A stretch of DNA of 15,820 nucleotides, from the NCBI GenBank assembly GCA_019057355.1, contig DXJM01000118.1, forward strand, positions 1 to 15,820, given 5' to 3'. The notes under the pieces are model-generated. The model saw nothing but the letters and a program-made list of their open reading frames with translations, did not search any database and had not been told where the DNA came from. Shown piece after piece: positions 6,759 to 13,894 of this stretch (the first letter of the stretch is position 1; each line of letters begins with the position of its first letter). This DNA comes from Promethearchaeota archaeon (GTDB lineage: Archaea > Asgardarchaeota > Lokiarchaeia > Sigyniarchaeales > SOKP01). Position numbers and translations under genes: made by a program.

Positions 6759-9700
6759 TCACGCCGCCTCCTTAATGTTTATGATTCTATCACCCTTATC
6801 TGATCGGGGTCCTAATTCTTTCACTTTTTCTACAAATTCAGTAACCACTTGAGAAAATCGTTTTCCTTCACTTGCAGATATCCATTCAAGACGATATCGT
6901 TCAGGATTGATTCCCACTTTTTCAAGAACATCTCGTAATTCATGGTATCTCTGTAACATGTCGTAGTTTCCTTCAATGTAATGGCAATCTCCTATATGAC
7001 ATCCTCCTATGAACACGCCATCTGCTCCCTCCAAAAAAGCACGTAAAATGAATCTTTTAGGGATTCTCCCGGTACACATCACCCTAATGGGTCTTATATT
7101 GGTTGGATATTGGAATCGACTCACTCCACACGTGTCTGCTCCCGCATAGCTACACCAATTACATAAAAATGCAACAATGCGGGGTCGTTCATCCACGTAA
7201 TCACCTCTAACTGCTTCAGCAATCATGGGATAGAGTTGTTCATCGGCAAAATGACTCATTATAATAGCTCCTGCAGGACAGGCAGCAGCACAATCTCCAC
7301 AACCCTTGCACAATAACGGATTGGATTCTGAAACGAGGATATCATTATCAAAATTCACTCCAATAGCTCCAAAGTTGCATACTCTCTCACATTCCTGACA
7401 AGCAATGCATAAAGCAGGATTTACTATTGAAACTATCGGTTCATTTTCAACTTCTCCCGACATGAGCGGGATTAATGCATGTGCTGCTGCTGCTCTGGCT
7501 TGGGAAATTGAATCGGCTATTCCTTTAGGGCCATGGCAGGTACCTGCGAGATAAATACCGTCTGTCGCAAAATCAACAGGTCTAAGCTTGACATGTGCTT
7601 CTAAAAAGAATCCTTTCTGATCACGAGCACATTTTATTAATTCTCCTAATGATTTTGTTTCATTAGGTATCAATGGAGTCGAAAGCACTACCCTATCGGC
7701 ATCGATCGTGAGATCGACTTGGGTCAAGATATCGCTAACTGTTACGGATAACCTTCCATTTTTAACGATAACTTCAGGATAATCATTGAAGCGCAAGTAA
7801 TTAATATTCTCCCTTGCTGCCCAATAATATTGCTCTTCATCGCCCCCTACTCTAATATCGCGATATAATACGTATATATTGGAATTTGGATATTTTTCCT
7901 TAACATATAAGGCATGTCTAATTGATTCAGAACAACAAATTAATGAGCAATAGGTAACCCCCTTTCCTCCTTCGGGTTGCCGTGACCCCACACAATGGAT
8001 GAACACGAGAGTTTCACCGTCTTTCAACTTATTCTCCCTTAAATTTTTGGATAATTCAAGTTGCGTCATGACCTTGTCATTCAACCCTTCTTCACCATAA
8101 TGATACCATCCTTCAGGTTCATGCTCGTGGGCCCCTGTAGCTACAATAATTACGCCAACATTCAAATCGAGTTTTTTTTCTTTATTTTTTACCTTGATTT
8201 TAAAATCTCCAATCGATCCCTTGACATCAACAACCTCAGAATTAAGATACGTCGTTATGCTTTTGTGAGAAAGAAACTCGTTCAATTTTCCCTCTAAAAA
8301 TTGCTTCGAATCGATTCTATCAAAGTTTATCTTGTAGATAAGGTTCAATTGACCGCCTAATTCATCTTTTTTTTCTACTAAGTGAACCTTAAATCCTTTA
8401 GTTGCAATCTCTATTGCGGCACTCATTCCCGTGATGCCTCCTCCAATGACAAGTGCTTCAGGAACGACCGCTCCCTTGATTTTCAGCTCTGGTCTCTGGT
8501 ATTGGACACGAGCAATCCCCATCCTTATGAGATCTTTTGCCTTATCTGTTGCTCTTTTATTATCACGCATGTGAACCCACGAATCCAATTCCCTGATGCT
8601 CACGAATGTAAATAGATATTCATTAAGTCCTGCTTCTCGGATTGTTTTTTGAAATAAAATCTCATGAGTTCTGGGAGTACATGCGGCTACTACAATTCTA
8701 TTGAGGTCAAGTTCTTCAATTTTTTCTTTTATAATGTCTTGTGTTAGCTGAGAACAGCTGTATTTATTTTCCATGCTATAAACAACATGTGGGAGAGTCT
8801 TAGAATATTCAACTAATTCTGGAACGTCCATGTATCCCGCAATATTAATTCCACACCTGCAAATGAACACGCCTATTCGGGGCTCATCAAGCGGGCTAAT
8901 TGGCTTTAAAGGGGGAAGATCTATCCTTGTTTCCTCATCACTAAGAGGTATCGCGTGAGTTGCTGCTAATGCCGCAGCACCACCTGCTTTAGCAACAGAA
9001 TTTGCAATGTCATCAGGTGATTGACAAGAACCAGACACGTAAATACCTTCTCTCGTGGAACTTAGATCCTCCGTGGAATCTTTCGTCTTAAAAAATCCCA
9101 CTCCATTCGTTTCAATGTCAAGAATTTGTGCAAGTTCTCTCGCATTCTTTCGGGGAGTCACGGCATTTGCAAGCACGACCAGGTCAAATTCACTTATTTC
9201 TACCTCCCCCGTGTCTAAATTTGCATGTTTAACAAAAAGATTTTGATTATCAGGATTTTCCCGAATATCACCGGGAATGCCTCTATAGTACTTGAGACCA
9301 TATTCTTCCTTGGCACGCTCAATGAATTCTTCTTGATTTTTTCCTATCACTCGGATATCATTGAAAAATATCGTGACAGTGGTATCTGGAGCATGTTCTC
9401 GCGTGACTACTCCTTCTTTTGTTTGGTACATGCAACAAAATTTTGAACAATAAGCACATAAATCTTCATTTCTAGATCCCACGCAGCTAATAAATGCAAT
9501 AGCACGTGCATGCTTTTTATCTGAAGGGCGAAGTAATTCACCTCCCGTGGGACCTGAAGCGCTTAACAAGCGTTCATATTGCATTGCATTAACGACGTTA
9601 GGATACTCTCCATAATGATACCTGTCTATGAGTGAAGGATCGAGCTGATCGAATCCCGTTGCAACAATGATCGATGCAACGTCATATTCGATTACTTCGT

Positions 9701-10238
9701 CTTTATCATCCCAGTTAATGGCTCCCGCTTCACATTCTTTTTCACATAGTTTACATGCATTTTTTGTGAGATAAAGGCATTTTTCAACATCTATAACAGC
9801 TTTCCTTGGAACTGCTTGTGGAAATGGAATGTAAATCGCTTGGCGATTTCCCATTCCTTCTTCAAATTCACTTGGGATTTTCTTCATTGGGCACTTCTCA
9901 CTACATGCCCCACATCCAGTACACACATCCCAATTCACGTATTTTGCCTTTTTGAGGACTTTTACCTTAAAATTTCCCGCAATCCCGGTAACTTGCTGCA
10001 CTTCAGAGTACGCTAAGAGTTCAATGTTTGGATGCCTGCTTGATTCCACCATTTTTGGGGCTAAAATACATATTGAACAGTCTAAAGTCGGAAAGGTCTT
10101 GTCTAATTGTGCCATCCGACCTCCTAATGAAGAAGTTTGTTCTACAAGTAAGACTCGATATCCTTGATCGGCTAAAGTAAGGCTAGCTTCAATACCGCTA
10201 ATTCCTCCACCTATTACCATTACATTACTACTTGCCAT
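6759..10238 (-). CDS. hdrA: HdrA-HdrA'-MvhD fusion, electron-bifurcation-type flavoprotein
   Basis: An 1159-residue cytosolic protein combining two HdrA modules and MvhD. Module 1 (about 1-440) opens directly with an FAD fold (GGGISG, 10-15; Glu33), then DCSIC (Cys54, 57), an inserted ferredoxin (Cys106, 109, 112, 116; Cys154, 162, 165, 169) and a cysteine cluster at 252-269. Module 2 (about 453-925) begins with the usual HdrA N-terminal domain (FICRCGINIAG, Cys460/462; Cys495; Cys520), followed by a second FAD fold (GGGITG, 599-604; Glu622) and cysteines at 749-769, but has no inserted ferredoxin. A two-cluster ferredoxin follows (Cys944, 947, 950, 954; 977, 980, 983, 987). MvhD (about 1018-1145) has Cys1026, 1029, 1037, 1055, 1080 and 1085 for its [2Fe-2S] cluster. 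The ATG at 10238, with GGAG 5 nt upstream, is preferred to an in-frame TTG at 10256. Expected role: splitting or merging electrons between MetFV, HdrBC and ferredoxin or another carrier. Confidence 0.93.
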   Translation of the reverse strand: MASSNVMVIGGGISGIEASLTLADQGYRVLLVEQTSSLGGRMAQLDKTFPTLDCSICILAPKMVESSRHPNIELLAYSEVQQVTGIAGNFKVKVLKKAKYVNWDVCTGCGACSEKCPMKKIPSEFEEGMGNRQAIYIPFPQAVPRKAVIDVEKCLYLTKNACKLCEKECEAGAINWDDKDEVIEYDVASIIVATGFDQLDPSLIDRYHYGEYPNVVNAMQYERLLSASGPTGGELLRPSDKKHARAIAFISCVGSRNEDLCAYCSKFCCMYQTKEGVVTREHAPDTTVTIFFNDIRVIGKNQEEFIERAKEEYGLKYYRGIPGDIRENPDNQNLFVKHANLDTGEVEISEFDLVVLANAVTPRKNARELAQILDIETNGVGFFKTKDSTEDLSSTREGIYVSGSCQSPDDIANSVAKAGGAAALAATHAIPLSDEETRIDLPPLKPISPLDEPRIGVFICRCGINIAGYMDVPELVEYSKTLPHVVYSMENKYSCSQLTQDIIKEKIEELDLNRIVVAACTPRTHEILFQKTIREAGLNEYLFTFVSIRELDSWVHMRDNKRATDKAKDLIRMGIARVQYQRPELKIKGAVVPEALVIGGGITGMSAAIEIATKGFKVHLVEKKDELGGQLNLIYKINFDRIDSKQFLEGKLNEFLSHKSITTYLNSEVVDVKGSIGDFKIKVKNKEKKLDLNVGVIIVATGAHEHEPEGWYHYGEEGLNDKVMTQLELSKNLRENKLKDGETLVFIHCVGSRQPEGGKGVTYCSLICCSESIRHALYVKEKYPNSNIYVLYRDIRVGGDEEQYYWAARENINYLRFNDYPEVIVKNGRLSVTVSDILTQVDLTIDADRVVLSTPLIPNETKSLGELIKCARDQKGFFLEAHVKLRPVDFATDGIYLAGTCHGPKGIADSISQARAAAAHALIPLMSGEVENEPIVSIVNPALCIACQECERVCNFGAIGVNFDNDILVSESNPLLCKGCGDCAAACPAGAIIMSHFADEQLYPMIAEAVRGDYVDERPRIVAFLCNWCSYAGADTCGVSRFQYPTNIRPIRVMCTGRIPKRFILRAFLEGADGVFIGGCHIGDCHYIEGNYDMLQRYHELRDVLEKVGINPERYRLEWISASEGKRFSQVVTEFVEKVKELGPRSDKGDRIINIKEAA

Positions 10239-10243
10239 TTTTT

Positions 10244-10247
10244 CTCC
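10244..10247 (-). promoter_or_regulatory. Shine-Dalgarno site deciding the hdrA start
   Basis: GGAG lies 5 nt before the ATG at 10238 on the minus strand. The alternative TTG at 10256 would place this site inside the coding region, so the ATG is the better start. Confidence 0.65.
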
Positions 10248-10271
10248 TTTTTTCAATTTTTTCTATATTGG

Positions 10272-10287
10272 ATTTATTTTTAAAAAA
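10272..10287 (-). promoter_or_regulatory. Candidate TATA box for the hdr-met genes
   Basis: TTTTTTAAAAATAAA on the minus strand lies about 35-50 nt before the hdrA ATG. This would give a short leader that includes the GGAG ribosome site. AT-rich background lowers certainty. Confidence 0.4.
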
Positions 10288-10410
10288 CTTACGATAACAA
10301 ACACTCTTGAGATAAATGATTGACGAAAATAATAATATTACAATAGTCTTAGTAATAATCACGACATTTTACTTTAAAAACATATCTATTTTAATCACTT
10401 TTCGTCATTT

Positions 10411-10449
10411 ATGATCAATATTCCTCAATAAATGTTCGTTCCTGATCAT
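10411..10449. repeat. Pair of TGATCA sites in inverted arrangement
   Basis: ATGATCA at 10411-10417 and TGATCAT at 10443-10449 are exact reverse complements. The TGATCA cores start 31 bp apart, about three helical turns, as expected for paired operator sites. Nothing identifies the binding protein. Confidence 0.35.
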
Positions 10450-10465
10450 TACAATCCTTTCAATG

Positions 10466-10545
10466 CTCAAATTCCGAATTTTTTGAGTGTGGTTTTCGTC
10501 AAAAAACCTTTTTTTGATAAAAAAAACCCGCCTTTTCTATCAAGA
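10466..10545. repeat. Block of overlapping inverted repeats with TCAAAA/TTTTGA cores
   Basis: CTCAAA (10466-10471) pairs with TTTGAG (10482-10487). TTTTTTGA (10479-10486) is complementary to TCAAAAAA (10499-10506), which also pairs with a second TTTTTTGA (10510-10517). TTGATA plus A-run (10514-10524) pairs with TTTTCTATCAA (10533-10543) with one mismatch. These pairings overlap and compete. The block may be a multi-site operator or a switching RNA leader. Confidence 0.45.
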
Positions 10546-10659
10546 TTTTCTACATTTATGTCTAAAAATATGGGTTATTATAATAATTCGGGTTTTATAT
10601 CTTGCTATGCATTGGTACGCGAAATATTCCTATATAATGTTTCTTAGTTCCTAACATTT

Positions 10660-10693
10660 ATTAATAAGTTTGTTCAATAACGAATTAATAAGT
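10660..10693 (+). repeat. 10-bp direct repeat upstream of the FGTPG-type GTPase gene
   Basis: ATTAATAAGT occurs at 10660-10669 and again at 10684-10693, 24 bp apart, immediately upstream of the candidate TATA box at 10701. It could be an operator pair. The low-complexity AT-rich composition means chance is possible. Confidence 0.3.
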
Positions 10694-10700
10694 AATGATT

Positions 10701-10711
10701 TTCATAAAAAT
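10701..10711 (+). promoter_or_regulatory. TATA-like box for the FGTPG-type GTPase gene
   Basis: TTCATAAAAAT is centred about 27 nt before the GTG at 10733, which places transcription start almost at the GTG. This supports a leaderless mRNA starting at that codon. There is no Shine-Dalgarno site. Confidence 0.45.
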
Positions 10712-10732
10712 AGGTGCTAAAACATAAAGATC

Positions 10733-11404
10733 GTGATAATTGGTGCCATTCATTCGGGTAAATCAAGCTATGTGAAGTTTTTTGACACCAAGGCCATGAA
10801 TATTGAAGCTGAGGGAAGGGATAAAAAATATTATACCGTTGGAATGGACTTGGCTACCCTCCAGCTTGAAGGCTTTAAGGTATTCTTATTTGGAACACCT
10901 GGGTTATTAAGAATGCAAGTAATGCGTGATGTTATTTCTGATCGTGCTGATGGTGTGATTTTCTTGCTTGATTCGGCTCATCCTGAAAGTGATAAAGACG
11001 CAATAGAAATACTCAATTCATTGAAAAAAAATATACCCGCGGATATCCCAATAATTTTTTGTGCGAATAAACAAGATGAACCCACTGCTCGCAGCTCAGA
11101 AGAGGTAAAAATACAAAACAAATTGCCAAAGGAGGCAATAATTTTTTCCACGAGCGCCAAGACGGGATTAAACATGCATGAATCTCTCAAATTCATGGTA
11201 AATCTTATTTTTAAAAAATTTGAGAATTGTATTGAAATTCTCCGTAAGTATCAAGATGATGTTGAAAGATTAGCTCAACAATTAAAAATGGATAAGTTGG
11301 AATTACAAGATTTTCTCCATGATCTTGAAATAAAAAGATTTATAGATATTGATAGAGAAAAACAAACTTTCAAAGTCAAGGAAGGATTGCACGAACTAAA
11401 ATAA
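10733..11404 (+). CDS. Small GTPase of the FGTPG (COG2229-like) type with winged-helix-like tail
   Basis: A 223-residue protein. The G domain covers about 1-160: P-loop GAIHSGKSS (4-12), a switch I threonine at 35, FGTPG at 53-57 in place of DxxG, NKQD at 112-115 and SAK at 141-143. LFGTPG in place of DTAGQ is typical of COG2229-like prokaryotic GTPases, which commonly neighbour roadblock-domain genes. No glutamine follows the G3 motif (LLRM), so hydrolysis may need a partner or another residue. Residues about 175-218 read as helix, LKMDKLELQDFLHDLEIKR, then FIDIDREKQTFKV, resembling a winged-helix domain; this is inference. The GTG start gives a shortened first strand. An in-frame AAG-ATC-GTG stretch preceded by ATA (10724) would restore the more usual K-I-V-I-I-G strand, but ATA starts are rare. 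Confidence 0.85.
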   Translation: MIIGAIHSGKSSYVKFFDTKAMNIEAEGRDKKYYTVGMDLATLQLEGFKVFLFGTPGLLRMQVMRDVISDRADGVIFLLDSAHPESDKDAIEILNSLKKNIPADIPIIFCANKQDEPTARSSEEVKIQNKLPKEAIIFSTSAKTGLNMHESLKFMVNLIFKKFENCIEILRKYQDDVERLAQQLKMDKLELQDFLHDLEIKRFIDIDREKQTFKVKEGLHELK

Positions 11405-11493
11405 TGGCTATATACTTCATTTTGATCTAGAATATCCTTTCTTTTTTCATTATAAAAACATGCCAATAGTTTAAAACAGCGAATTAATCAATA

Positions 11494-11506
11494 TTAATTA
11501 TAGAAA
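11494..11506 (+). promoter_or_regulatory. TATA-like box for the vWA-zinc protein gene
   Basis: TTAATTATAGAAA is centred about 27 nt before the ATG at 11528. No Shine-Dalgarno site precedes the ATG, so a leaderless transcript is likely. Confidence 0.45.
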
Positions 11507-11527
11507 AAATTTTTTGTTATCATCATA

Positions 11528-12583
11528 ATGACAACAAGATCGGAAGATAGTCTAATCTTTTATGCTCTCACGCCAGGAAATTATCAACCCGGTGAGATGA
11601 GAACAGTTTATGACTCTTTAAAGGCATTTTGCGATAAAAAAAAAGAAATTGATCAGAGCGACAGGTTTAATATAGTTATATATCAAGATGATGGTCCCAA
11701 TTATCTTGAGGATTTTACTCTCAATCCTGAGAATATTCTCATTGCCTTAGAATCCTTGGAACCCATGATCGTTAGGGCTAACATGTCGGGAGGGATCATG
11801 GTTTCAGCAACCTTTATCATAGATGTTTTTAAAAATATACCAAATAAGTGTTTTCGCATGATTATTCTAACTGATAATGGAACTCTTGAGATTCCTGAGG
11901 TATATATTCCCGTTTTAGATAATTTAATTGATAAAATTAAGGACATGCCTTTAATTATTGATATCATTAGGATAAAAGTAAACAATCACGATGATGACAT
12001 GAAATTATCAGAATTAATAACTAAAACAAGAGGGCACCTGCATCACGTTCAGGATTTAAATGATTTACTCCCCCTCCTTAATGATTTGGCTGAAAAAAAA
12101 ACCTTTTCATCCTTTTCATTGTCGGATGATACGTTTTCCGAGGAGATTCCTATTGAAAATTTCCCATTTTATAATAACTTGGCTGTAGATCCAAAATTGG
12201 TTATCGATAAACACACGTGTTCCATCTGTTTTAAAAAAGGTACTAATGCAATTGTGCAATGCCCGAATTGCGATACGACTTCTCATAAAATATGTTGGGC
12301 ATTGTGGGCTAAAACAAGCAATATTGGGGTCTTCAACATATTTCGATGTCATACATGCTTCCAATTACTCAAGCTTGATGAAGATTTCGTTTACATGGTT
12401 CATACCGGTCAGTTAAAAGCAATTGAAGAAATTAAGGTGGAAGTCATGGATTTAAAAGAATTTGAGGAAACGTTAGAAGCCCTTGACGGACCTAAGATCA
12501 TTTCCGTCGAGGATCCTTTGGCGATGTTCGATGATGATCTTGATGGTGATGATACCACAATCACTCATGACGATGATGAGTGA
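11528..12583 (+). CDS. Degenerate von Willebrand A domain protein with PHD/RING-like zinc finger
   Basis: A 351-residue soluble protein. Residues about 8-185 have the strand-helix pattern of a vWA domain: opening strand LIFYALTP, RFNIVIYQDD (46-55), a helix ending LESLEP, and RMIILTDNG (110-118) equivalent to the usual iiLTDG. The metal-binding DxSxS is absent (ALTPGNY instead), so the MIDAS site appears lost. Residues 231-277 form a zinc finger, Cys231-x2-Cys234-x10-Cys245-x2-Cys248-x4-His253-x2-Cys256-x17-Cys274-x2-Cys277. This C4HC3 order and spacing matches the PHD-finger pattern and also resembles RING variants. The C terminus (321-351) is very acidic. vWA followed by a zinc finger recalls the layout of the TFIIH subunit Ssl1/p44, but homology is not claimed. 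It sits between two GTPase genes on the same strand; a scaffold role is inferred. Confidence 0.78.
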   Translation: MTTRSEDSLIFYALTPGNYQPGEMRTVYDSLKAFCDKKKEIDQSDRFNIVIYQDDGPNYLEDFTLNPENILIALESLEPMIVRANMSGGIMVSATFIIDVFKNIPNKCFRMIILTDNGTLEIPEVYIPVLDNLIDKIKDMPLIIDIIRIKVNNHDDDMKLSELITKTRGHLHHVQDLNDLLPLLNDLAEKKTFSSFSLSDDTFSEEIPIENFPFYNNLAVDPKLVIDKHTCSICFKKGTNAIVQCPNCDTTSHKICWALWAKTSNIGVFNIFRCHTCFQLLKLDEDFVYMVHTGQLKAIEEIKVEVMDLKEFEETLEALDGPKIISVEDPLAMFDDDLDGDDTTITHDDDE

Positions 12584-12602
12584 TGCATTAATTTCAAATG
12601 CA
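12584..12602 (+). repeat. Small inverted repeat after the vWA-zinc gene
   Basis: TGCATT and AATGCA flank a 7-nt spacer directly after the TGA stop codon. It could form a 6-bp hairpin at the transcript's 3' end. No T-run follows, so it is not a typical terminator. Confidence 0.3.
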
Positions 12603-12648
12603 ACTACCTACCTTGATGTAAATCTATAAATTAGGGTAGCGAGACTAC

Positions 12649-12669
12649 TATATTAAGATTATAAATTAA
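12649..12669 (+). promoter_or_regulatory. TATA-like region for the roadblock-GTPase gene
   Basis: Two overlapping candidates, CTATATTAAG (about 12648-12657) and ATTATAAATTAA (12658-12669), lie 15-36 nt before the GTG at 12684. Either gives a transcript starting at or within a few bases of the GTG. Confidence 0.4.
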
Positions 12670-12683
12670 AATAGCTGATTAAC

Positions 12684-13877
12684 GTGTATTTCGATAAAAA
12701 GAAGCTCAACGCTCTCTTACTCTGGTACAAGCAAGAATTAAGCCATGACCTCATCGCCGTGCTAGTTGTTGATAGAACGGGGTTCGTAGTTGATTTTTTA
12801 ACCAAAATTCCCGAAAAAGCAGATGAAAAAAAATTTATAGGAGCATTTAGTGCATTAGCGGATCTCATCCTGAAGAAAATTACTTCAGATTATGATTTGG
12901 GAACCTTTGGTGCTGGAACGTTTGATACAGACCAGTACAGGTTCATTTTTTGCGAAGCAGGACCCGAATTAGTCTTCGTAACCGTGCTGAACGCACTAGC
13001 AACAATTGATCCTTATTTCCCATATGCGTTCATTGCAGCAGAAAAGGTTGCACGGATATTTGATGGGCGTCCAGTTAGCCCGGTAATTCCAAAAATTAAT
13101 ACGGATTATGGAATAAAAAAGATGCATAGAAAAGTCGACATGCTTCAAAAAGTAAAGTTCATTTCAGATGATTATCTATGCAAGCTCAGTTTTATAGGAG
13201 ATAATGGCGTGGGAAAAACCAGCATCGTTCAAAGGTACGTGAACAATATATTTCACCTCGATTACAGGGCCACCATAGGTGCTTTTATTACCAAGAAAAT
13301 ATGCAAGTTTGATGGGCTTGCCGATACCCAGGTACGCTTCGTGATATGGGATATCGCGGGGCAACCTCAATTCACCCGAATTCGGCCTGCCTACCTAACG
13401 GATTCAGGAGCAATAATGATCGTATTCGACGTCACTCAAAGGGCATCTTTTGAGAACATCAAGAAAATATGGTATGAAGATATTAGAAATGTCGAGCTAA
13501 CTAACGTGGCATTTGTTCTCGTCGGTAATAAGATAGATTTAGAAGAAAGAATAGTTACACATGATGAAGCACTGAAATTGGCCGAAGAATTGAACATGGC
13601 TTACATTGAAACCTCTGCAAAAACAGGAGAAAATATCGATGACGCATTCAGAATGATTGGTCTAAAAGTCATTGAAAAATTCATCGAAATGGAAGAAATC
13701 TCGAAAATCGTTGTGGAAAAAAAAAGCTACATCATTAAAGAGCATCAACTCAATTACATTTTTAATTACATTTTTCCCCAAAAAGACTTGTTCATTAAAA
13801 AAAGCGAAAAAAAGACATATGACATCGCAATGCAAATCCTAGAAGACATAAAGAAAAATGAATTAGAAGATAAGTAG
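12684..13877 (+). CDS. Roadblock/LC7-like domain fused to a Rab-like small GTPase
   Basis: A 397-residue two-domain protein. Residues about 5-128 read as a roadblock/LC7 (or related longin-like) fold: helix, VLVVDRTGFVVDF strands, a long helix (47-66), three strands with FIFCEAGPELVFVTVL, and a closing helix YAFIAAEKVARIF. After a linker, residues 166-335 form a Ras/Rab-type G domain: P-loop GDNGVGKTS (172-180), switch I Thr197 in YRATIGAF, WDIAGQ (222-227) with the catalytic Gln227, NKID (282-285) and TSAKTG (310-315). All nucleotide-binding and hydrolysis residues are present. Residues 336-397 form a helical, lysine-rich extension lacking a C-terminal cysteine, so prenylation is not expected. 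Roadblock proteins regulate partner GTPases in archaea, bacteria (MglB) and eukaryotes; here both are one chain. GTG is the only suitable start, as a TAG stop lies 10-12 nt upstream in frame. Confidence 0.9.
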   Translation: MYFDKKKLNALLLWYKQELSHDLIAVLVVDRTGFVVDFLTKIPEKADEKKFIGAFSALADLILKKITSDYDLGTFGAGTFDTDQYRFIFCEAGPELVFVTVLNALATIDPYFPYAFIAAEKVARIFDGRPVSPVIPKINTDYGIKKMHRKVDMLQKVKFISDDYLCKLSFIGDNGVGKTSIVQRYVNNIFHLDYRATIGAFITKKICKFDGLADTQVRFVIWDIAGQPQFTRIRPAYLTDSGAIMIVFDVTQRASFENIKKIWYEDIRNVELTNVAFVLVGNKIDLEERIVTHDEALKLAEELNMAYIETSAKTGENIDDAFRMIGLKVIEKFIEMEEISKIVVEKKSYIIKEHQLNYIFNYIFPQKDLFIKKSEKKTYDIAMQILEDIKKNELEDK

Positions 13878-13894
13878 GATCACGTCTACATGTA

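Larger units (their letters stand above)
10239..10732. other. Divergent intergenic region, rich in inverted repeats
   Basis: This 494-nt, very AT-rich region separates hdrA (-) from the FGTPG-type GTPase gene (+). I see no convincing coding region; a 71-codon open frame at 10432-10647 lacks conserved-looking sequence. The region holds promoter candidates at both ends, two TGATCA palindromes, a block of overlapping inverted repeats (10466-10545) and a 10-bp direct repeat near the GTPase promoter. Confidence 0.55.

Noticed and set aside
8061..8615. Plus-strand open frames inside hdrA
   Set aside because: They lie opposite a fully conserved coding region and have no motifs of their own. They are antisense shadows, as are similar frames opposite metF, hdrB and the PEP carboxykinase gene.
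10254..10256. TTG start for hdrA six codons upstream
   Set aside because: The GGAG ribosome site lies between this TTG and the ATG at 10238 and is correctly spaced only for the ATG.
10432..10647. 71-codon open frame in the hdr/GTPase intergenic region
   Set aside because: It has no Shine-Dalgarno site, no recognisable motif and an unlikely Phe/Asn-rich composition, and it overlaps the inverted-repeat block. AT-rich spacer is the simpler reading.
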